Shown piece after piece: positions 42,037 through 47,430 of a stretch of DNA of 47,430 bases. Below the pieces are notes generated by a model. The model was not told the DNA's origin. It saw only the letters and a list, made by a program, of their open reading frames with translations, and did not search any database. The first letter of the stretch is position 1. Each line of letters starts with the position of its first letter. The position numbers and the translations under genes are program-made. Source of the stretch: Paraburkholderia haematera (GTDB lineage: Bacteria > Pseudomonadota > Gammaproteobacteria > Burkholderiales > Burkholderiaceae); contig NZ_CAJNBK010000037.1 of assembly GCF_905220975.1 (NCBI RefSeq), positions 1 to 47,430 of the forward strand, in the 5' to 3' direction.

Positions 42037-43608
42037 TTACGCGAGGAACAAGCGATAAACCGGGTTCTGCGTCTCTTCCCAGTACGGATACCCCAGCGTC
42101 GCGAGAAAGCGCCCGAACTCGCTGTTCTCGCTCTCCGGCACCTGAATGCCGACCAGAATCGAACTGTAGTCCGCCCCCTGGTTGCGGTAGTGGAACAGGC
42201 TGATATTCCAGTTTGGTGCCATCGACGACAAGAACTTCATCAACGCGCCCGGCCGTTCCGGAAACTCGAAGCGGAACAGACGCTCGTCATGCGCCAGAGG
42301 CGAGCGCCCGCCAACCATGTAACGGATGTGCTGCTTGGACAGTTCGTCGAAGGTCAGGTCGACGGTGGCAAAGCCATGCGCTTCGAAGGCACCCGCGATC
42401 TGCGCCGATTCGCTGCGATTCCTGATCTGCACGCCGACAAAGATATGGGCGGATTGCGCATCCGCAATGCGGTAATTGAATTCGGTGACGCTGCGCGTGC
42501 CCACCAGTTCGCAGAAGCGGCGGAAACTGCCGCGCTCTTCAGGAATCGTCACGGCGAACACCGCTTCGCGTGCTTCACCGACTTCGGCGCGCTCCGCCAC
42601 GAAACGCATGCGGTCGAAATTCATGTTCGCGCCGGACGTGATCGCAATCAGCGTCTGGTTCTCGAGGCCTTCGCGCTCGGCATACTGCTTGGCGCCCGCC
42701 ACGGCCAGCGCGCCGGCCGGCTCCAGCACGCTGCGGGTGTCCTGGAACACGTCCTTGATCGCGGCACATAGCGCATCGGTGTTCACCAGCAGCACGTCGT
42801 CGAGATATTCGCTGCACAGGCGGAAGGTTTCCTCCCCCACCAGCTTGACGGCAGTGCCGTCCGAAAACAGGCCGACCTCGTTTAGCGTGACGCGTTCACC
42901 GGCTTTCAGCGACGCGGCCATCGCGCACGAGTCATCGGTCTGCACGCCGATCACCTTGATCTCCGGGCGCACCGATTTCACGTACGCCGCGACACCTGCC
43001 GCCAGGCCGCCGCCACCGATCGGCACGAAGATCGCGTGGATCGGGCCCTGGTGCTGGCTGAGAATCTCCATCGCGACCGTGCCCTGGCCGGCGATCACGT
43101 ACGGATCGTCGAACGGGTGAACGAACGTGAGGCTGCGCTCTTCCTGCAGCTTTACCGCGTGCCCGTACGCGTCGCTATAGGACTCGCCGAACTGCACGAC
43201 CTCGACCGTTGCCCCGCCATGCGCGCGCACGGCATCGACTTTCACCTGCGGAGTCGTCACCGGCACCACGATGATCGCCTTCACACCCATGCGGGCCGCT
43301 GACAGCGCCACGCCCTGCGCATGATTGCCCGCCGACGCGGTAATCACCCCACGCTCCAGCGCCTCCGCCGGAATATGCGCCATCTTGTTGTACGCGCCGC
43401 GTACCTTGAACGAGAACACCGGCTGGTTGTCCTCGCGCTTCAGATAAACCGGATTGCGCAAGCGTGCCGACAGATTCGGCGCACGTTCGAGTTCAGTCTC
43501 GCGGGCCACGTCATAGACGCGCGCGGTCAGGGTTTTCTTCAGATAGTCGTGACGCAACGCCACGCTGTCAGCGGCAACGGCCACCTGTTTGAGTTCATGT
43601 AACGGCAC
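42037..43608 (-). CDS. ilvA: Biosynthetic threonine deaminase IlvA
   Basis: The 523-residue PLP enzyme has Lys68 in FSFKVRGAYNK, ASAGNHAQGVALSA, the phosphate loop GGGGLAAG, and TSGANMNFDRMR, followed by two C-terminal ACT-like regulatory domains (about 340-520), the mark of the isoleucine-inhibited biosynthetic form. It converts threonine to 2-oxobutanoate for isoleucine synthesis. The start is GTG at 43608 with AGGAGC seven bases upstream; no nearby ATG fits. The leader contains an Ile-rich peptide and an attenuator. Confidence 0.96.
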   Translation of the reverse strand: MPLHELKQVAVAADSVALRHDYLKKTLTARVYDVARETELERAPNLSARLRNPVYLKREDNQPVFSFKVRGAYNKMAHIPAEALERGVITASAGNHAQGVALSAARMGVKAIIVVPVTTPQVKVDAVRAHGGATVEVVQFGESYSDAYGHAVKLQEERSLTFVHPFDDPYVIAGQGTVAMEILSQHQGPIHAIFVPIGGGGLAAGVAAYVKSVRPEIKVIGVQTDDSCAMAASLKAGERVTLNEVGLFSDGTAVKLVGEETFRLCSEYLDDVLLVNTDALCAAIKDVFQDTRSVLEPAGALAVAGAKQYAEREGLENQTLIAITSGANMNFDRMRFVAERAEVGEAREAVFAVTIPEERGSFRRFCELVGTRSVTEFNYRIADAQSAHIFVGVQIRNRSESAQIAGAFEAHGFATVDLTFDELSKQHIRYMVGGRSPLAHDERLFRFEFPERPGALMKFLSSMAPNWNISLFHYRNQGADYSSILVGIQVPESENSEFGRFLATLGYPYWEETQNPVYRLFLA

Positions 43609-43676
43609 GGCAAGCTCCTGGGCAACAAGGGCAAATCAACAGAGAGAGCACCAGGAGGCAGGCAGCATGCGGACAT

Positions 43677-43762
43677 AAAAAAACCCGCCTCGTGGGGCGG
43701 GTTATTGTCACTGCGTGTCACTGCTATCAGACGCGCGCTAACCCACCATTCGATGAATGGTG
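43677..43762 (-). promoter_or_regulatory. Transcription attenuator in the ilvA leader
   Basis: On the minus strand four segments can be drawn: 1 = CACCATTC (43762-43755), 2 = GAATGGTGGGTT (43751-43740), 3 = AACCCGCC (43703-43696), 4 = GGCGGGTT (43689-43682) followed by T. Segment 1 pairs with 2 (8 pairs). The end of 2 (GGTGGGTT) pairs with 3 (8 pairs, one G-U). Segment 3 pairs with 4 (8 pairs) to form a terminator with a run of seven T. A ribosome stalled at the Ile codons would cover segment 1 and favour 2:3. Confidence 0.8.
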
Positions 43763-43800
43763 CTAATAATCAGCGCAATACGGATGTCGAGGCAGTTCAT
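43738..43800 (-). CDS. IlvA leader peptide
   Basis: A 20-residue frame, ATG at 43800 to TAG at 43738, with Ile at positions 6, 8, 11, 12 and 15, plus Thr14 and Val19. The tandem Ile codons ATT ATT (11-12) sit just before attenuator segment 1, and the stop lies in segment 2. The ribosome binding site (GAAGA) is weak. A TTGACA at 43836-43831 is visible upstream, but its matching -10 (GAAGAT) would start transcription almost at the ATG, so the real promoter is unassigned. Confidence 0.75.
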   Translation of the reverse strand: MNCLDIRIALIISTIHRMVG

Positions 43801-43877
43801 GCGGTTGATCTTCGTTGACTTTGCAGCCTTTGTCAATCCCTGTTCGTCACATCGGGCAGCGTCGTCATACGGTTGGA

Positions 43878-45143
43878 CTATTGACGCACGCCGCTTTGCT
43901 TCCTGAACGCGTCCAGAATGTGCCGCTCGAGCGCGTTGTAGTCGCGGCCGAAGTGGTGATCGCCCGATGTACGAATCACCTCGATACCGGTTTTGGTCAG
44001 CGCCGGACATAAGGTGTCCTTCTCTTCTTCACCGTAGAAGCACTGCACGATCGCGGGCGGCACACGCGTCAATTCGGGCTGCACCTGCAAGGCCTTTTCG
44101 CTTGCCGGCATGCCGAGCCAGCCGCCCACACGGATCTGGAAATCGGCGTCGGGCGCGAAGCCCAGCAGCGCGATTAACGACACCTTCGCACGCAGCGCGT
44201 CAGGCAGGCGGTTATAGGCGAACGGCATCACGTCGGCGCCGAACGAATAGCCGACGAGCGCAATATGTTCCGCGTGCCAGCGCGCACCATAAGTCTGCAT
44301 CACGCGTGCAAGATCGCGGCTCGTCTGCGCTGGCGTCTTTTCGCTCCAGAAATAGCGGAGGCTGTCGATACCGACCACCGACACGCCGTCTTTCTGCAAC
44401 GCGAGCGAGATAGTCTTGTCGAGATCGCGCCAGCCGCCGTCGCCGGAAATCACAATCGCCATCAGGCCGTTCGGATGCGCCGCCGGCAATTCAATCAACG
44501 GCAGATCGGAGACGTCGTCGTCGCTCGTCGAGATCGTCTGCAAATGCGGCGTCACCATCGCCACGAGCCGCGTGCGATCGCCGTTGCCTGGCGCCGCCTT
44601 TTCGACGAAGCCGGGCACCTTGTCGCGAATGATCGTCGGGTCCGGCGGGCAAGGCTGAAAGCGTGGATCCAGAGTGCGCTCCGCATCCACCGAGACTGCG
44701 CCGGCAACCGTATTCGACGGCGCCTGTTCGAGCACATGCATCGCCAGCGTCGCGCCCTGCCCCGTCCCGGCGACGATCGGCGCGAAATAGCGGCTCGATT
44801 GCGATTGCCGTTCGAGTTGATGACTCAAGGCTTCAGCGTCGCCTACGAGTTGATGGCACGCTTCTTTTTTCGCACTCAGATTGGCCGCATAGCGCGCCGT
44901 ATCCACGCCGACAGTCAACGCACCGGCCTTGGCGAGCGCATCGGCGGTTTGCTGGTCGGCTGGACTCCAGCCGCTGGCTGCGGAGTAAAGCACCACGAAG
45001 CCGCGCAAGGGGCCCACCGGCTGTGTCACCGTGACGTCGCCATAGCGGCCGCCAGACACGGTGGTGGTTGCGGCACAGGTGGCCGCGCTGCCAACAACGA
45101 GGCTCGCCGCCACGGCGAGCCTGAAAAACGGATGCAATGTCAT
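43878..45143 (-). CDS. acvB: AcvB/VirJ-type periplasmic hydrolase
   Basis: From the ATG at 45143 the product is 421 residues, with a signal peptide ending near TCAAT. It has the AcvB/VirJ alpha/beta-hydrolase pattern: ISGDGGWRDLDKTI, WSEKTPAQTSRDLARVM, lipase box GYSFGAD, and a final GDHHFGRDY His. In Agrobacterium and Rhizobium, AcvB hydrolyses lysyl-phosphatidylglycerol and is paired with lpiA, exactly as here: the start overlaps the mprF stop (ATGA). Its role should be to turn over aminoacylated lipid. Confidence 0.9.
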   Translation of the reverse strand: MTLHPFFRLAVAASLVVGSAATCAATTTVSGGRYGDVTVTQPVGPLRGFVVLYSAASGWSPADQQTADALAKAGALTVGVDTARYAANLSAKKEACHQLVGDAEALSHQLERQSQSSRYFAPIVAGTGQGATLAMHVLEQAPSNTVAGAVSVDAERTLDPRFQPCPPDPTIIRDKVPGFVEKAAPGNGDRTRLVAMVTPHLQTISTSDDDVSDLPLIELPAAHPNGLMAIVISGDGGWRDLDKTISLALQKDGVSVVGIDSLRYFWSEKTPAQTSRDLARVMQTYGARWHAEHIALVGYSFGADVMPFAYNRLPDALRAKVSLIALLGFAPDADFQIRVGGWLGMPASEKALQVQPELTRVPPAIVQCFYGEEEKDTLCPALTKTGIEVIRTSGDHHFGRDYNALERHILDAFRKQSGVRQ

Positions 45144-47430
45144 GAACGCCGGCCTCCTGCCAGCAATGACAGGTCCGCGAGCGTGAAGAACACGCCCACC
45201 GAACCCGACGCCGCGAGATAGCGCGGCTCCCAATGCGGCTGGAACTTGCTCTTGAAAGCACGCAGTCCGCGGAAGTTATAGAAGCGGCCGCCGAAGCGCC
45301 ACACGATGCCCGCCAGCCGATGCCAGCGCGACGCGAGCGGCGTCGGCTGCATGCCAGAAAGCGGCGCGATGCCGAGACTGAGCGAGCGGAAACCCGCCTG
45401 CTTCAGATGCAGCGCCAGTTGGGTGAACAGATATTCCATCGCATACGGCGACGCGCTTTCCACGTGACGCATCACGCCGACCGTCGCTTCGGTATTCATA
45501 TCGGTCGTCATGAAAGTCACAAAAGCGGCCGGCTCGCCGTTCTGGCGCACCAGCATCACGGATTGCGCGGCGAGGTACTCGTCGGTAAACGCGGCCACGG
45601 AGAAGCTCTTTTCGCGCGCGTCGCGGCTATCGAGCCAGCCGTCGGAAATCTCGCGCAACGTTTCGAGCGACGCCGGCACGTCGGCCTGATCAATAACTTC
45701 GACGGTAAAACCGTCACGCTCGCCCCGTTTGAGCGCATAGCGAAGATGCGCGCGATGCGAGCCCTTCAGGTCGAAATCGTCGAGCACCACGTGCGCCTCT
45801 TCGCCAAGCTTCATCAGCGTGAGGCCCGCGTCGAGATAGAGCGGCAAGGCGTTGGCGCGCACCTGATAAAACGCCGCGCGGCCGCCGTGCGCATGCGCGA
45901 GCGCGACGAACTTGCTGATCAGCCCGGCCCACTCCTCGCGCGGACCGACAGGATCGTGAAGCGCGGCCCACGTGCGGCCATTTTTCGCGTACATCAGAAA
46001 GGCTTCGCGCGATTCGGAAAAGAGGAAGCTCTTGTCGCCCATCAGCGCGAGGCCGGCGTCGCTGCGCTCCTGGGCGCGCACAATGCGCGCCGCGTCGTGC
46101 AGATCTTGCGCCGCGGGCATAACGAACCGGCCCGCCGCGGGGCGCAGCAACTGCCAGAACGCGAACGTCGCGGCGAACAGGCTGGCGGCGAGTGTCGCGC
46201 GCAGCGCCCGCGGTGCGCGTTCGTCGAAAGCAAATTGCCACCACAGATCGCGCGTGTATGGCACGTCGCGGAACGCAAACAGCATGACCCACACGGCAAG
46301 CGCGAGCACCATCGCCACCGACACCAGCCAGCCAGCCGTAAAGCGCTCGGCAAACAGCGACGAATGACGGTTGAAGCGGCGGCGCGTGGACAGCAGCAGC
46401 GCGATCAGCATGCCGAGCACGCCCGCTTCCACGAATGCAAGGCCTTTGGTCAGCGACAGCGCGAGGCTCAACACCGCCAGCAGCAAGGTCATCCACCACG
46501 CGGCATCCAGACGCCGCAGCAAACCCCGCGCGACGAACAACAACAGCACGCCGAGCACGCTGCACAGCATCTGCGAGCTTTCGAGCACCCACAGCGGCAC
46601 CACGTCGCGCAGGATCAGGATGCGTTGCCAGAACGCGGGCGTCGCGCTGGAAATCACCAGCATGCCGCCGACCACGAACGTCACCAGACTCAGAAACAGC
46701 GGCGCGAGTCTATACGCACCCGCCGCATGATGCAGCGGCAAACGGCTTTTCAGCGCGCGGCCTTCGAAGCCGGCGAGCAGCGCCGCCGAGACGATCAGCG
46801 GGACACCGAAGTAAATCGCGCGATACGCGAGCAGCGCCGCGACCATCTGATGCGTTTCTACGCTGCCGTTCAGCGTGAACACCATGGCGGCTTCGAACAC
46901 CCCAACGCCGCCGGGCGTGTGGCCGATCATGCCGAGCAGCATCGCGGCGGCATAGACGGTTATGAACGTCACGAAGCTCACGTCGGCATGCGGCAGCAGC
47001 GCCCACAACGCGAGGCCCGCGGCCACCACGTCGAGTACGGCGAGCGCCACTTGCGCGAGCAGGTCGCGGCGTGCCGGGATATCGAACGACAGCCACTGCC
47101 AGCGCGTACGGATCGGGCGCGTTTCGCGACGGCAGGCGGCAGCCGCAAGTGCGAGCACGGTGAGCAGCGCAGCGCCGCTCCAGCGCAGCGTGAGCGGCGG
47201 GAGATGCAGCATCGCCGCGAGTGCATCAGCGAGGCACACCATGCCGAGCGCGGTCATCAGCACCAATGCGAGCGCCAGCGAAACGCTCGTGAACACGGTC
47301 ATGCGGCCGATCTGCGCGGGCGTGACGTCCGACACCCCATAGACGCGCGCGCGCACGGCGCCGCCCGTCAGCGCGCCGAAGCCTGTCGCATTGCCGAGCG
47401 CGGAGCCCGCGGTCGAGCCGATCCACAGCG
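45140..47430 (-). CDS. mprF: Phosphatidylglycerol lysyltransferase MprF/LpiA, N-terminus cut off
   Basis: At least 763 residues are visible. The frame continues past the window edge through GSALGNATGFGALTGGAVRARVYG, so the start is missing. The N-terminal part is a multi-helix flippase (HTPGGVGVFEAAMVF motif). The C-terminal third is the cytoplasmic aminoacyl-transferase domain of the DUF2156 type (GDKSFLFSESREAFLMYAKNGRTW, HDPVGPREEW, FYQVRANALPLYLDAGL). It adds lysine or another amino acid to phosphatidylglycerol and flips the product, lowering membrane negative charge against cationic peptides. It is coupled to acvB. Confidence 0.93.
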   Translation of the reverse strand, partial: LWIGSTAGSALGNATGFGALTGGAVRARVYGVSDVTPAQIGRMTVFTSVSLALALVLMTALGMVCLADALAAMLHLPPLTLRWSGAALLTVLALAAAACRRETRPIRTRWQWLSFDIPARRDLLAQVALAVLDVVAAGLALWALLPHADVSFVTFITVYAAAMLLGMIGHTPGGVGVFEAAMVFTLNGSVETHQMVAALLAYRAIYFGVPLIVSAALLAGFEGRALKSRLPLHHAAGAYRLAPLFLSLVTFVVGGMLVISSATPAFWQRILILRDVVPLWVLESSQMLCSVLGVLLLFVARGLLRRLDAAWWMTLLLAVLSLALSLTKGLAFVEAGVLGMLIALLLSTRRRFNRHSSLFAERFTAGWLVSVAMVLALAVWVMLFAFRDVPYTRDLWWQFAFDERAPRALRATLAASLFAATFAFWQLLRPAAGRFVMPAAQDLHDAARIVRAQERSDAGLALMGDKSFLFSESREAFLMYAKNGRTWAALHDPVGPREEWAGLISKFVALAHAHGGRAAFYQVRANALPLYLDAGLTLMKLGEEAHVVLDDFDLKGSHRAHLRYALKRGERDGFTVEVIDQADVPASLETLREISDGWLDSRDAREKSFSVAAFTDEYLAAQSVMLVRQNGEPAAFVTFMTTDMNTEATVGVMRHVESASPYAMEYLFTQLALHLKQAGFRSLSLGIAPLSGMQPTPLASRWHRLAGIVWRFGGRFYNFRGLRAFKSKFQPHWEPRYLAASGSVGVFFTLADLSLLAGGRRS

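Overview
The window is high-GC, densely coded proteobacterial DNA. Hopanoid tailoring genes (hpnJ/I/K), an mprF-acvB pair, DUF4148-like and PXPV-repeat small exported proteins and a KdgT/KduD/KdgR locus together point to Burkholderia sensu lato, most likely Paraburkholderia. This is an inference from protein resemblance; no search was run. No tRNA, rRNA, CRISPR array or insertion sequence was seen. Both window ends cut a gene: a start at bases 1-47 (-) and mprF at the right edge.

Layout. (1) 0.2-9 kb: hopanoid side-chain genes on the minus strand (hpnJ, hpnI, hpnL, a small membrane protein, a second HpnI-like glycosyltransferase, hpnK), interrupted by a plus-strand OmpR-type two-component system. 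PmrA/QseB-type direct repeats with correctly spaced -10 elements lie upstream of hpnJ and at the regulator's divergent promoter. A third candidate precedes a cytochrome b561 gene at 28 kb. (2) 9.3-15.2 kb: cold-shock protein, aldehyde dehydrogenase, acetyltransferase, and a 2-keto-3-deoxygluconate block (kdgT, kduD, IclR regulator). (3) 15.2-26.2 kb: nine minus-strand genes forming a self-contained sulfate-ester uptake and desulfation operon: AtsK-like dioxygenase, binding protein, TonB-dependent receptor, fused ABC permease, arylsulfatase, TonB, ExbB, ExbD, ABC ATPase. A Crp/Fnr-type regulator lies upstream. (4) 27.7-30.1 kb: cytochrome b561 and several small exported, partly His-rich proteins.

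(5) 30.9-40.5 kb: the most unusual part, a tightly packed nine-gene plus-strand operon behind an AT-rich leader. It encodes a malate synthase fused to a hotdog-like C-terminal half, a ThiS/MoaD-like sulfur carrier, an acyl carrier protein, a LuxE-like acyl-protein synthetase, a FabI-type reductase, a FabG-type reductase, an AMP-dependent acyl ligase, a LuxC-like acyl reductase and a rhodanese-ThiF/MoeB E1 enzyme. The malate synthase domain keeps most of the family core but has Gly where the catalytic-base Asp should be. I know of no described pathway with this gene set. It looks like a carrier-bound biosynthetic route that combines condensation, reduction, sulfur delivery and aldehyde release.

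(6) 40.5-47.4 kb: pobA, ilvA with a textbook-style Ile-codon attenuator in its leader, and mprF-acvB for aminoacyl-phosphatidylglycerol metabolism. Together with the hopanoid genes and their two-component system, this gives the window two separate membrane-modification loci.
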